A DNA stretch of 64,000 nucleotides from assembly GCF_003987555.1 (NCBI RefSeq), contig NZ_NGJW01000001.1:62001-126000 (forward strand). The letters are read 5' to 3'. The notes under the pieces were generated by a model, which was not told the DNA's origin, searched no databases, and was given only the letters and a program-made list of their open reading frames with translations. A program made the translations under genes and the position numbers. Within the stretch, counting starts at the first letter, position 1. Every line of letters begins with the position of its first letter. Positions 8,977 through 17,542 of the stretch are shown here, one piece after another. The DNA is from Vagococcus lutrae (lineage in GTDB: Bacteria; Bacillota; Bacilli; Lactobacillales; Vagococcaceae).

Positions 8977-9996
8977 TTATTTTAAAATATTTACAAACGA
9001 TTCTTTTGCTTTAACAGAGTCATCAATCAGTGATTGCTCTACCATCCAATCGATTAACGCTTGGTATTGCTCTTCACTTTGGTAGCCATAAGGTTCTGCT
9101 TCATCCCCCATTAAAGGTAGTAGCGTTTCAAGACTTTTCTTTTCAATCTCAGGGTCCAAAGGCGAGTCCTCATTAGCATGATCGAGTAAGACTTTCAGTG
9201 AAGCCTCTGGATTTTTTACAACCTCTTCTTGTCCACGTTTTACAGCTCGTAAGAATTTTTCTAACGCTGCTTGTTTATTTTTAACCGTTTTTTCACTTGC
9301 AACAAAGACTAATTCTTGTGACGTTGGTACACCGTAATCTTCTTGTAAAAATTGCTTGATTGGATAGCCTTCTTTTTCTAATAACGGTAATTCGTGATTG
9401 ATGTAGCCCCCCATAATAGCGGAAACGCGATCAGTTGCGATAGCAGGTATTAAATCAAACCCAACATCGACAAACGATACTTTTTCCGGATCGCCCCCAT
9501 CATTTTTAACCATGGCTTTTACAATCGCCTCTCGTACTTCAGATGAAGAGTAGCCGACTGTTTGTCCTTCTAAATCTTTTGGTGAAGTAATCTCACTATC
9601 TTTTTTCAACATCATTTGGTCTAAAGGACGTTGCACATTTGATGCAATTGCTTGAATCGGAATCCCCTCTGAACGTGATAATAATAATTGTGTTTGATAG
9701 CTACTTGCGATATCCACTTTATCAGCTGCCGCTAGTTTTAAAGGATCATTCGCATCGGAAGGCATATGAATCTCTACTTCGACGCCTTCGTCATCAAAAT
9801 ATCCTTTTTCTTTTGCTACATATATATTGCTATGCACCGCATTGGGATACCAATCCAACATAATCGAAACTTTATCTTTCGCTGACTCTGCCGCGCCCGT
9901 TTCATCTGTTGCCTCATTCTTATTTGCTCCACATGCAGTCAAAACCATTCCTGCTACTAATGTCATGCCTAATAAACCTAACCATTTCTTTTTCAT
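8977..9996 (-). CDS. thiY: Pyrimidine (thiamine precursor) ABC transporter substrate-binding lipoprotein
   Basis: NMT1/THI5-like periplasmic-binding-type receptor for N-formyl-aminomethyl-pyrimidine or a related HMP precursor. The lipoprotein signal ends in VLTAC. The SBP core contains the family motifs MLDWYPNAVHS near the start of the mature part and VGYSSSEVREA around residue 155. The ATG at 9996 overlaps the thiX stop as ATGA, so it is chosen over the ATG at 10017, which lies inside thiX. Product 339 residues. The linkage to thiX, thiZ and tenA supports a pyrimidine-salvage role; taurine or riboflavin receptors of the same fold are less likely in this context. Confidence 0.88.
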   Translation of the reverse strand: MKKKWLGLLGMTLVAGMVLTACGANKNEATDETGAAESAKDKVSIMLDWYPNAVHSNIYVAKEKGYFDDEGVEVEIHMPSDANDPLKLAAADKVDIASSYQTQLLLSRSEGIPIQAIASNVQRPLDQMMLKKDSEITSPKDLEGQTVGYSSSEVREAIVKAMVKNDGGDPEKVSFVDVGFDLIPAIATDRVSAIMGGYINHELPLLEKEGYPIKQFLQEDYGVPTSQELVFVASEKTVKNKQAALEKFLRAVKRGQEEVVKNPEASLKVLLDHANEDSPLDPEIEKKSLETLLPLMGDEAEPYGYQSEEQYQALIDWMVEQSLIDDSVKAKESFVNILK

Positions 9997-10760
9997 TTTT
10001 TTCTTTCCTTTCTCCATCTAAAATAATATGTTTCGATTAATGTAATCATGCCAAAAAAAATCATGCCCGAAATCGAGAGTAATACAATGGCTGCGAAAAC
10101 ACCCTCTGCTTGTAAATTTCCAGACATTCTTCGCGTATAATATCCCAAACCTTGAGAAGCCCCTAGCCATTCGCCAATTGTTGCGCCAACCATCGCATAG
10201 ATGACTGATAATTTTAATCCTGAAAAAAAATTAGGCATTGCGGAAGGCCATTGCAATTCTTTTAAAATCATCCAACGAGAAGCACCCATTGTTAAAAACA
10301 ATTCGACTGCTTCAGAATCGGTTTCTTTTAATCCGTCGTATAAGCCAATGACGATTGGAAAAAAGGCCAGTAAAAATCCCATGCCCACTTTACTCCAAAT
10401 GGTATAACCAAACCATAAGATAAAAATCGGGGATAACGCGATAATCGGGATGGTTTGCGAAATTAAAATAAACGGATAAAATAAGGTTTCAAAAAAGGGG
10501 AAAAGATACATGAGTAGCGCTAATCCTACTCCTATTAATAACGCTAGACTAAATCCCAAAAGCGTTTCAAAAAGTGTCATTGGTAAATGTTGACCTAATA
10601 AACTGACACTGTTATCTCGCAAAGCGTGTAAGACGCCACTGGGAGCGGGAATTATAAAATGCGGGATGACTTTTTGTCTAACGAGCCACTCGATAAGTCC
10701 TAATAATCCTAGAAAGAAAACCGTAAAAGGAAGATACCGTGTCCCTTTAAAATTCCGCAT
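9993..10760 (-). CDS. thiX: Pyrimidine ABC transporter permease
   Basis: Membrane subunit of the ThiXYZ importer, 255 residues with six hydrophobic helices. The cytoplasmic coupling loop is LFLTMGASRWMILKELQWP near residues 140-160, typical of nitrate/taurine/thiamine-pyrimidine permeases. It overlaps thiZ by 14 bases and thiY by four, giving strict operon coupling. Substrate is inferred from thiY and tenA. Confidence 0.88.
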   Translation of the reverse strand: MRNFKGTRYLPFTVFFLGLLGLIEWLVRQKVIPHFIIPAPSGVLHALRDNSVSLLGQHLPMTLFETLLGFSLALLIGVGLALLMYLFPFFETLFYPFILISQTIPIIALSPIFILWFGYTIWSKVGMGFLLAFFPIVIGLYDGLKETDSEAVELFLTMGASRWMILKELQWPSAMPNFFSGLKLSVIYAMVGATIGEWLGASQGLGYYTRRMSGNLQAEGVFAAIVLLSISGMIFFGMITLIETYYFRWRKERKK

Positions 10761-11481
10761 ATCGTTTTAGACTCCCTTCTAACTGATGTCGTTCGGCTAG
10801 AAATTCAGCTGTGTATCGTAACTCACCCATCCGCGGACGTGCAAATGGGACATATATCTCCTCTGATTGTTTCTCTTCATGATCGAGCATAATAATACGG
10901 TCGCTAAGAAAAAGCGCCTCTTCTAAATCATGTGTCACAAACACAACTGTTTTATTTAATTCGGTAGTAATAGTTAACAACCATTCTTGCATGACTTGTT
11001 TAGTCATACTATCTAACGCTCCAAATGGCTCATCTAATAATAAGACATCTTGATTCGACATTAACGTTCGTAAAAATGCGACACGTTGTTGCATCCCACC
11101 AGATAACTCATGGGGATAGGCATTTTCATACTCAGCCAGTCCCGCTCGATTTAACCAGATTTTTAATTCTTCTTCAGTGATTGTTTTTTGACCTTTAATT
11201 CGATCGGATAAACAGATATTTTGCTTGACCGTTTTCCATGGCAGTAGTAGAGGTTTTTGAGGCATATAAGAGACCGCCCCTAATGTCACAGGTGTTTTCT
11301 GATAAAGAATTGTTCCACTGTTAGGTTCTAACAAACCCGCGATTAACTTTATCAACGTACTCTTACCACAACCGCTTTTACCAATCACGCTGATAAATTC
11401 ACCAGGTTCAATCGTTAAAGATAAGTTCGATAAAATGGGACGTTCTTCATAAACAAAACTGATATCTTTTAACTCTAACAT
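10747..11481 (-). CDS. thiZ: Pyrimidine ABC transporter ATP-binding protein
   Basis: ATPase of the ThiXYZ system, 244 residues. Walker A is GKSGCGKST, the signature is LSGGMQQRVAFLR, Walker B is VLLLDEPFGALD and the switch His lies in VFVTHDLEEAL. ATG at 11481 has AAAGGAG five bases upstream; the more upstream ATG is not preceded by a site. First gene of thiZ-thiX-thiY-tenA. Its promoter shares a 50-base region with that of divergent thiW. There is no room for a TPP riboswitch between promoter and start codon. Confidence 0.88.
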   Translation of the reverse strand: MLELKDISFVYEERPILSNLSLTIEPGEFISVIGKSGCGKSTLIKLIAGLLEPNSGTILYQKTPVTLGAVSYMPQKPLLLPWKTVKQNICLSDRIKGQKTITEEELKIWLNRAGLAEYENAYPHELSGGMQQRVAFLRTLMSNQDVLLLDEPFGALDSMTKQVMQEWLLTITTELNKTVVFVTHDLEEALFLSDRIIMLDHEEKQSEEIYVPFARPRMGELRYTAEFLAERHQLEGSLKRYAEF

Positions 11482-11500
11482 AAAATCTCCTTTCATTTAA

Positions 11501-11529
11501 TTGACACTTTTGTTTGATTTGTCTATTAT
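11501..11529 (+). promoter_or_regulatory. thiW promoter
   Basis: TTGACA (11501-11506), 17-base spacer, TATTAT (11524-11529), 45 bases before the thiW ATG. Near-consensus sigma-A promoter on the plus strand. Its -10 coincides with the predicted -10 region of the opposing thiZ promoter. Confidence 0.8.
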
Positions 11530-11550
11530 CTTCTGTTATGATGATGTCAA
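11524..11550 (-). promoter_or_regulatory. thiZXY-tenA promoter
   Basis: Consensus TTGACA at 11550-11545 on the minus strand with an A/T-rich -10 (TAATAG or AATAGA) 16-17 bases on, lying on the same bases as the thiW -10. The exact -10 hexamer is uncertain. Confidence 0.55.
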
Positions 11551-11574
11551 CAAAACAAAAGGGTGGTTTTTTAC

Positions 11575-12069
11575 ATGAAGACAAAAAAATTAGTTTACAC
11601 CGCCATGTTAATGGCAATCAGTGTAGTCGGAGGCAGTTTATTATCCTTTAACATCGGCATTGCAAAAGTTGCGCCCGTTCAACATTTTATTAACTTAATT
11701 AGTGCCGTCCTCTTAGGTCCTGGATACGCTATACTTCAAGCATTTGGCAGTTCCATTTTACGAAACCTACTAGGAACTGGTACACTACTTGCTTTTCCGG
11801 GTAGTATGTTTGGAGCAGGTTTAGCAGGTTATTTTTACCAACGTCACCAAAATCTTATCTCTGCTACACTCGGTGAAATCATAGGAACCAGTCTACTCGG
11901 TGGCACCACCAGCTTTTTCTTAGCGAAATGGCTACTCGGACTTAACATGCCATTTGGGCTACTCGTCCTTAGCTTTGCAGCGAGTACAGCTGTCGGTGCT
12001 TTAGCCGGATTCGCCTTACTGAAAATGGTCTGGTCACGCTTAGAACCTTTTTTCCAAAAGATTAGTTAA
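11575..12069 (+). CDS. thiW: ThiW, substrate-specific (S) component for thiazole uptake
   Basis: Membrane protein of 164 residues with about five hydrophobic segments, predicted to capture the thiazole precursor of thiamine (hydroxyethylthiazole) and work with a shared energy-coupling-factor module that is not in this window. Family hallmarks are the Ala-rich first helix, KVAPVQHFINLISAVLLGP and the FGSSILRNLLGTGT segment. ATG at 11575 is chosen because AGGGTGG is eight bases upstream. It is divergent from thiZ and faces thiE, ending at a shared terminator. Substrate is family knowledge; context (thiM, thiE) agrees. Confidence 0.88.
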   Translation: MKTKKLVYTAMLMAISVVGGSLLSFNIGIAKVAPVQHFINLISAVLLGPGYAILQAFGSSILRNLLGTGTLLAFPGSMFGAGLAGYFYQRHQNLISATLGEIIGTSLLGGTTSFFLAKWLLGLNMPFGLLVLSFAASTAVGALAGFALLKMVWSRLEPFFQKIS

Positions 12070-12078
12070 GCTTTAAAT

Positions 12079-12117
12079 GAAACAGGTTATCTTAAACAGA
12101 TAGCCTGTTTTATTTTT
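12079..12117. terminator. Bidirectional terminator between thiW and thiE
   Basis: AAACAGG...CCTGTTT stem extended by TATCT/AGATA with T runs on both strands; it overlaps the thiE stop codon and serves two converging genes. Confidence 0.85.
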
Positions 12118-12769
12118 TTAGTGCCTTACGAAATGCCTGAATCGTTTGCTTTCGATTTTTGCTTTGCGTAATCGCTGAAATAAGAGCCACTCCACTGACT
12201 TCGTAATCCGCCACCTGGTAGATATTCGCTAATGAGATACCACCAATCGCGACCGCTGGCTTTCTCTTATCAAGTTGGTCGATTTCCGCTAGAAGAGATA
12301 GACCAACAGTTGGTTGTGCATCACTTTTCGATTGCGTAGGAAAAATCGGACCTACTCCTACATACGCTACACCGTCAATTTCTGCAGCTTCCTGATATTG
12401 ACGAAGATTATTAGTCGATAAGCCTACCTCGATGCCAAACGGCGCAACATAGTCAAGTGTCTCAGCAATCGGTGTGTCGGACTGTCCCACATGCAAAGCA
12501 TCCGCTTGGACTTCAATTGCTAAATCAATATCATCGTTAATAATAAATGGCACATCATAACGTTTACAAACTTCTTGACAGCGGCGCGCCATATCCAAGC
12601 GTTCATCAGGATTCGTCATACTCCCCGTTCCTTTTTCTCTATATTGAAAACAAGTAGCTCCTGCTTTTAACGCCTCTTCCAAAACATCTATCAGTTCTTC
12701 ATTTGGCTGAATATCTTGCGTTCCTGCAATAAAATAAACTGCTAAAGCTTCTTGCCAATTAATCGTCAT
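12110..12769 (-). CDS. thiE: Thiamine-phosphate synthase
   Basis: Joins HMP diphosphate and thiazole phosphate to form thiamine monophosphate. The 219-residue TIM-barrel product shows FIINDDIDLAIEVQADALHVGQSD, the phosphate-binding VAIGGI and VGVGPIFPT motifs expected of the family. It overlaps thiD by 11 bases and is the last gene of thiM-thiD-thiE. No missing catalytic residue is seen. Confidence 0.95.
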   Translation of the reverse strand: MTINWQEALAVYFIAGTQDIQPNEELIDVLEEALKAGATCFQYREKGTGSMTNPDERLDMARRCQEVCKRYDVPFIINDDIDLAIEVQADALHVGQSDTPIAETLDYVAPFGIEVGLSTNNLRQYQEAAEIDGVAYVGVGPIFPTQSKSDAQPTVGLSLLAEIDQLDKRKPAVAIGGISLANIYQVADYEVSGVALISAITQSKNRKQTIQAFRKALKK

Positions 12770-13577
12770 GTGATCTCTCTACCTTTCTATACGCCCAGTG
12801 ATTAGTTGGACCATGTCCATGTCCGATACCTAAACCATCACGAATGGCAGCATCAATATAACGTTTCCCTACTTCGACCGCTTCTATCATAGTATGTCCT
12901 TTCGCAAGCTCTGCCGTGATACATGCGGAATACGTACAACCAGTACCGTGAGTGTCTTTCGTATCATAACGAGGCCCTCCAAACCAACGTACTTCTCCTT
13001 CCGATGTCACTAAACAATCACGTGCCTCATCATCATTTAAAGCATGCCCACCCTTAACAAGAACATTCTTACTTCCAAGAGCTTGAATCTTTTTGGCAGC
13101 ATTTAACATATCCTGCTCGGTTTTAATCGTCATACCAGTAATCGTTTCTGCTTCAGGAATGTTAGGTGTAATGAGTGTCGCAAGCGGTACCATTTCTTCA
13201 ATCATCGCTGATAATGACGCGTTTTCCATCAATGCTGCGCCGCCTTTAGCTATCATGACAGGATCTACCACTAAAGGTACATTAGGATACTGCCTTAAAA
13301 AATGAGCTATCTCGCGAATATAAGTTTCATCAGCTAACATCCCTGTTTTAATTGCACCTAGATTAAAATCATCAAAAACCGCTTCTAACTGCGCGCGAAC
13401 ACTTTCATGTGGTAATTTATCAATCCGATGAACCCCTTTTGTATTTTGCGCTGTTATGGCGACAATCACAGAAGTGCCAAAAACTCGACGCTCTTGAAAT
13501 GTTTTTAAATCTGCTTGAATCCCCGCACCTCCACCACTGTCAGAACCAGCAATCGTACATGCTTGCGCTATCGTCAT
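12759..13577 (-). CDS. thiD: Hydroxymethylpyrimidine/phosphomethylpyrimidine kinase
   Basis: Phosphorylates HMP to HMP-P and HMP-PP. The 272-residue ribokinase-like product begins with AGSDSGGGAGIQADLKTF, the pyrimidine-binding motif, and ends with the anion-hole DTHGTGCTYSACI. It overlaps thiM by four bases (ATGA) and thiE by 11. With TenA and ThiXYZ supplying pyrimidine, it completes the HMP branch of salvage. Confidence 0.95.
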   Translation of the reverse strand: MTIAQACTIAGSDSGGGAGIQADLKTFQERRVFGTSVIVAITAQNTKGVHRIDKLPHESVRAQLEAVFDDFNLGAIKTGMLADETYIREIAHFLRQYPNVPLVVDPVMIAKGGAALMENASLSAMIEEMVPLATLITPNIPEAETITGMTIKTEQDMLNAAKKIQALGSKNVLVKGGHALNDDEARDCLVTSEGEVRWFGGPRYDTKDTHGTGCTYSACITAELAKGHTMIEAVEVGKRYIDAAIRDGLGIGHGHGPTNHWAYRKVERSHDD

Positions 13578-14377
13578 TTTAAGTCCTCCACTTCTATTTG
13601 TTTATAATAATCCGAAAGATTTTTACTATCATAAATCGCTAATAAATCGACAAACTCACGTACGAAACTACCTGGTAAGGAAACACTTTGTGCCGCCATA
13701 CTTCCTACTTGACTGTACCAAGCATGCGCTTCTACAACTGCTAATAAACGTTCACTACTTTGAGGCGTGACACCGATAAAAGCGCCGCATACCGCACTTA
13801 ATAAACAACCCATCCCAGTGACTTTTGTCATAAGAGGACTTCCCCCCATTACACGATACGTCGTTGTTCCATCACTAATCCAGTCAATTTCTCCACTAAT
13901 CGCCACTATTGTTTGAAACTCACGTGCCACTGTGACAGCTAAATCTTGCAATGGATACACGCCTTCACCACTGTCTACCCCTTTTGCTTCCCATGGTACG
14001 TTCCCAATTGCTGCTAATTCTCCAGCATTGCCACGAATTAACGTCATCTTAACTTCTTCTAATAAACGTTTCACCACATCGCGACGATATTGACTTGCTC
14101 CCACACCAACCGGATCCAGTACGACCGGAATATTTTTTTGATTCGCTACTTTTCCAGCCACTAACATGCTTTCAAACGTTGTTTCCGTAATCGTTCCAAT
14201 GTTTAAAACTAAACATGAAGCAAGTGAAACAATGTCCTCCATTTCAGCCTTTTCATACGCCATAATCGGTGATGCTCCTAAAGCTAGTAAACCGTTAGCA
14301 ACTTGATTGGCTACCACTTGATTGGTCATATTATGAACCAAAGGCTGTTGTTCTCTTATTTTTGCTAATTGACTCAA
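13574..14377 (-). CDS. thiM: Hydroxyethylthiazole kinase
   Basis: Phosphorylates the thiazole alcohol brought in by ThiW. The 267-residue product has LVHNMTNQVVANQVAN at the N-terminus, VLDPVGVGAS near residue 116 and the catalytic-cysteine motif VTGMGCLLSAV near 197, all typical of ThiM. It is first in thiM-thiD-thiE, with AAGGAGGG before the ATG, directly under a TPP riboswitch and terminator. Confidence 0.95.
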   Translation of the reverse strand: MSQLAKIREQQPLVHNMTNQVVANQVANGLLALGASPIMAYEKAEMEDIVSLASCLVLNIGTITETTFESMLVAGKVANQKNIPVVLDPVGVGASQYRRDVVKRLLEEVKMTLIRGNAGELAAIGNVPWEAKGVDSGEGVYPLQDLAVTVAREFQTIVAISGEIDWISDGTTTYRVMGGSPLMTKVTGMGCLLSAVCGAFIGVTPQSSERLLAVVEAHAWYSQVGSMAAQSVSLPGSFVREFVDLLAIYDSKNLSDYYKQIEVEDLK

Positions 14378-14401
14378 TTATTTTCCCTCCTTTATTAGAA
14401 T

Positions 14402-14434
14402 AAAAAAACACCACTTCTCGCAGGAAGTGGTGTT
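14402..14434 (-). terminator. Riboswitch-controlled terminator before thiM
   Basis: Stem AACACCACTTC / GAAGTGGTGTT with a six-base loop and a U7 run on the minus strand, 25 bases before the thiM start. It lies just after the TPP aptamer, so it is the likely expression platform. A second small hairpin (AACGCTT / AAGCGTT, 14438-14455) lies between and may take part in switching. Confidence 0.85.
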
Positions 14435-14495
14435 GTAAACGCTTTATCAAGCGTTATTTAGTTGCAGTCTTTTGGTGATACATTGTCATGACTAT

Positions 14496-14590
14496 CAAAC
14501 ATCCACATTTCCTACGCTGGTACTAACCAGATCAGGTCTAAGGGTCAGGATTTTTCATCCAATCTCAGCTTCAAGCACCCCTAGTGGTCT
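14496..14590 (-). promoter_or_regulatory. TPP riboswitch (THI box) controlling thiMDE
   Basis: On the minus strand the conserved THI-box elements appear in order: GGGGTGCTT, CTGAGA, CCCTTAGACCTGATCTGG and TTAGTACCAGCGTAGGAA. Paired segments ACCACTAGGGG and the ACCAGCGTAGG helix fit the consensus fold. Followed by an intrinsic terminator, thus predicted to stop transcription when TPP is abundant. Confidence 0.95.
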
Positions 14591-14609
14591 TTCTTATTCA
14601 ATTAACTAA

Positions 14610-14638
14610 AAGATAACATGTTCTATATATAAGAGCAA
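14610..14638 (-). promoter_or_regulatory. Probable promoter of the thiMDE operon
   Basis: TTGCTC (14638-14633), 17-base spacer, TATCTT (14615-14610), about 20 bases before the aptamer. An overlapping alternative (TTTCAC, 17, TATATA) starts slightly upstream. The remaining bases 14639-14747 show nothing else. Confidence 0.45.
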
Positions 14639-14747
14639 GCTTTTATGTGAAAACTCTTACTCTTTGAAACTTTTTATACATCTACACTAACGACTATCCT
14701 AGAGAGGACGTGGTTTTAACTCCTTTTTATCGCTAGTCTACTTTCAC

Positions 14748-14783
14748 AAAAAAGAACGCATAGTTTGGCTATGCGTTCTTTAA
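14748..14783. terminator. Terminator after clpX
   Basis: Stem AAAGAACGCATAG / CTATGCGTTCTTT with a short loop and U-rich tail on the minus strand, about ten bases beyond the clpX stop. Confidence 0.88.
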
Positions 14784-14793
14784 CTTTAATACT

Positions 14794-16038
14794 TTAAGCT
14801 TCTTTTTCAATCAAATCTAAAACAGGATCTGCCTGTTTCTTGACCGTTTCTTCCGTCACAGTAACTTTCGCTATATCTGTGCGACTTGGAATCTCAAACA
14901 TAATATCCATCATGACCGTTTCAATAATAGAGCGCAAACCACGTGCTCCAGTATTACGTTCAATCGCTAAAGCAGCAATCGCTTTTAATGCTTCTGGTTC
15001 AAATTCTAATGTCGTTTCATCTAACTCTAAGAGTTTAACATATTGACGAACTAAAGCATTTTTAGGCTCAGTTAAAATACGGACTAAATCATCCTCTGTT
15101 AGCTTTTCAAGTGCTGCCATGACGGGTAGACGACCGATAAACTCAGGAATTAAACCAAATTTTAATAAGTCTTCAGGAATAATGGCTTGCATTAAGCTTT
15201 CTGACTCATCCATTTTTTTAGTCGCTTTTCCAAAACCAATCACTTTTTCGCCTAGACGTTCTTTAACAATCGTTTCAATACCGTCAAAGGCTCCGCCAAC
15301 AATAAACAAGATATTCGTCGTATCTAACTGAATAAAATCTTGTTGTGGGTGTTTACGTCCGCCTTGTGGTGGCACACTTGCAACGGTTCCTTCTAGGATT
15401 TTAAGTAACGCTTGTTGAACCCCTTCACCTGAAACATCACGAGTAATCGAAACGTTTTCGCTTTTACGAGCTATTTTATCGATTTCATCAATGTAAATAA
15501 TGCCTCGTTCAGCACGTTCAACATTATAATCAGCAGCTTGCAAGAGCTTTAACAGAATATTTTCTACATCTTCTCCGACGTAACCTGCTTCTGTCAGACT
15601 AGTCGCATCTGCAATCGCAAACGGCACATTCAAGGTGCGGGCAAGTGTCTGTGCTAAAAAGGTTTTCCCTGAACCTGTTGGCCCAATCAAGCAAATATTA
15701 CTTTTTTGTAATTCCACTTCGCCTTTTTCAGCCATATCCATATGTCCGATTCGCTTATAATGATTATAGACTGCCACAGACAAGACCTTTTTGGCCCGTT
15801 CCTGACCAATGACATACTCATCAAGAGCGGCAAGAATCTCATTCGGTTTTGGTACCTCTTCAAATTCTTGAACGGCTTCTTCATAAAATTCCTCGTCGAT
15901 AATGTCTTTACACAAATCAATACACTCATTACAAATAAATACGCCCGGACCAGCTACTATCTTTCTTACTTCATCCTGTGATTTCCCACAAAATGAACAA
16001 CGAACGGTACTCATATCGTCACTTGAATCATTATACAT
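14794..16038 (-). CDS. clpX: ATP-dependent protease ATP-binding subunit ClpX
   Basis: AAA+ unfoldase that feeds substrates to the ClpP protease. The 414-residue product starts with a C4 zinc-binding domain (CSFCGK ... CNECIDLC, residues 14-42). Then come Walker A GPTGSGKT near 115, Walker [10 protein letters not shown], the pore loop GYVGEDVEN and the IGF-type ClpP-binding tripeptide in [10 protein letters not shown] near 272. Length is normal. ATG at 16038 has AGAGG seven bases upstream. It follows tig, separated by a weak terminator; I see no strong promoter in between, so partial read-through from tig is likely. Confidence 0.96.
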   Translation of the reverse strand: MYNDSSDDMSTVRCSFCGKSQDEVRKIVAGPGVFICNECIDLCKDIIDEEFYEEAVQEFEEVPKPNEILAALDEYVIGQERAKKVLSVAVYNHYKRIGHMDMAEKGEVELQKSNICLIGPTGSGKTFLAQTLARTLNVPFAIADATSLTEAGYVGEDVENILLKLLQAADYNVERAERGIIYIDEIDKIARKSENVSITRDVSGEGVQQALLKILEGTVASVPPQGGRKHPQQDFIQLDTTNILFIVGGAFDGIETIVKERLGEKVIGFGKATKKMDESESLMQAIIPEDLLKFGLIPEFIGRLPVMAALEKLTEDDLVRILTEPKNALVRQYVKLLELDETTLEFEPEALKAIAALAIERNTGARGLRSIIETVMMDIMFEIPSRTDIAKVTVTEETVKKQADPVLDLIEKEA

Positions 16039-16099
16039 TTTCTGGCCTCTCTTTCACTCCGTCATGATTTGTTGCATGCATGTCGTAGGCACCTGATAA

Positions 16100-16144
16100 A
16101 GAAAAGAGCTGAAACATAGCTTGTAAGCCTGTTCCAGCCTCTTT
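16100..16144 (-). terminator. Terminator after tig
   Basis: Stem AAGAGGCTGGAACA / TGTTTCAGCTCTTTT with one bulged base and a short U-rich tail. Leaky in appearance, which would let some transcription reach clpX. Confidence 0.65.
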
Positions 16145-16158
16145 ACGGTTAATCAGAT

Positions 16159-17442
16159 TTATGCTTCTTTCGCTGATTCTGTAATTAAATCTAAGGCTTT
16201 CTTCAAGACAATGTCATGTTCTAACATATCTTTAGATAAAGCATTACGAACTGCATCTACTTCCATACCATATGCTTCTGCTAATGACGTTAATTCTTTT
16301 TCTAAATCTTCGTCTGTTACTTCAAAGTTTTCAGCTTTAGCAATCGCTTCTACTACTAAGCTTGTTTTCACACGTTGGTCAGCATCTGCTTCATATTGTT
16401 TGTGTAAGTCAGCTTCTGTTGTCCCTGTGATTTGGTAGTATAACTCTGGTGTAATACCTTGTTGTTGCATGTTATTTAAGAAGTTTTCCATACCACGGTG
16501 TACTTCATCATGAACCATTACTTCTGGTAATTCTACAACTTCAGCGTTGGCAACTGCTTGCTCAATGGCTAATTCTTCAACGCGTTCTTTCGCCAAGTTT
16601 TCTTTCGCTTCTTCTAAGTCTTTGCGAACTTTTTCTTTATACTCTGCAAATGTTTCTACTTCTTCATCAGCATCTTTAGCAAAGTCATCATCTAATTCTG
16701 GTAATTCTTTTGTTTTCACTTCATGAACTTTCACTTCGAAAACAACCGCTTGACCAGCTAAATCTTCTGCTTGGTAGTCTTCTGGGAAGCTTAATTTTAC
16801 TTCCACATCATCGCCAGCTTTAGCTCCAACTAATTGGTCTTCAAAACCAGGAATAAATGTGCCTGAACCTAACTCTAAAGAGTAGTTTTCAGCAGTCCCG
16901 CCGTCGAATGCAACGCCGTCTTTAAGACCTTTATAGTCAATAACGACTGTGTCGCCATTTTCAGCAGGTGCGTCTTCTTTTAAGACTAATTCTGCTAATG
17001 ATTGACGTTTTTCTTCGATTGCTGCGTCAACTTCTTCTTCTGTTACGTCACGTTCTTGTTTTTCAACTGTTAAGCCTTTGTACTCACCTAATTTTACTTC
17101 AGGTTTTACTGTGACTTCAGCTGTTAAGACCCATGCGCCTTCAGCTTCCATTTTTTCAATGTTTAGTTGTGGTTGAGAAACTGGGTCAATCCCTGCTTCT
17201 TCAATCGCTGCTTCATACGCTGCTGGTAATAAAGCATTTAATGTATCTTCATATAATGCTGCTTCTCCGTACATTTTGTTGAAAACTTGACGTGAGATTT
17301 TACCTTTTCTAAATCCTGGAACACTGATGTTTTTCTTTACTTTATTGAAAGTTCTAGTTAATTCTGGTTGAATTAAATCTTGTGAAATTTCAAATGTTAA
17401 TACACCGTCGTTGGTGCCTTTTTTTTCCCATTTGGCTGTCAT
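16159..17442 (-). CDS. tig: Trigger factor, ribosome-associated chaperone
   Basis: Binds ribosomes near the peptide exit tunnel and folds nascent chains; also a peptidyl-prolyl isomerase. The 427-residue product has the ribosome-binding signature [15 protein letters not shown] at residues 41-55, an FKBP-type domain around 150-245 ([28 protein letters not shown]) and a long acidic helical C-terminal chaperone region. GGAGGGA lies ten bases before the ATG. Gene order tig-clpX is common in Firmicutes. Confidence 0.97.
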   Translation of the reverse strand: MTAKWEKKGTNDGVLTFEISQDLIQPELTRTFNKVKKNISVPGFRKGKISRQVFNKMYGEAALYEDTLNALLPAAYEAAIEEAGIDPVSQPQLNIEKMEAEGAWVLTAEVTVKPEVKLGEYKGLTVEKQERDVTEEEVDAAIEEKRQSLAELVLKEDAPAENGDTVVIDYKGLKDGVAFDGGTAENYSLELGSGTFIPGFEDQLVGAKAGDDVEVKLSFPEDYQAEDLAGQAVVFEVKVHEVKTKELPELDDDFAKDADEEVETFAEYKEKVRKDLEEAKENLAKERVEELAIEQAVANAEVVELPEVMVHDEVHRGMENFLNNMQQQGITPELYYQITGTTEADLHKQYEADADQRVKTSLVVEAIAKAENFEVTDEDLEKELTSLAEAYGMEVDAVRNALSKDMLEHDIVLKKALDLITESAKEA

Positions 17443-17501
17443 GTTACTTTTCCCTCCACGTTTCTAATTACTTCATATTTCTATTAATTACATACCATAC
17501 A

Positions 17502-17530
17502 ATAGTACACTAGTATCACTTAAATGTAAA
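17502..17530 (-). promoter_or_regulatory. tig promoter
   Basis: TTTACA (17530-17525), 17-base spacer, TACTAT (17507-17502), 60 bases before the tig start. Confidence 0.7.
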
Positions 17531-17542
17531 CATTTTTACCTA

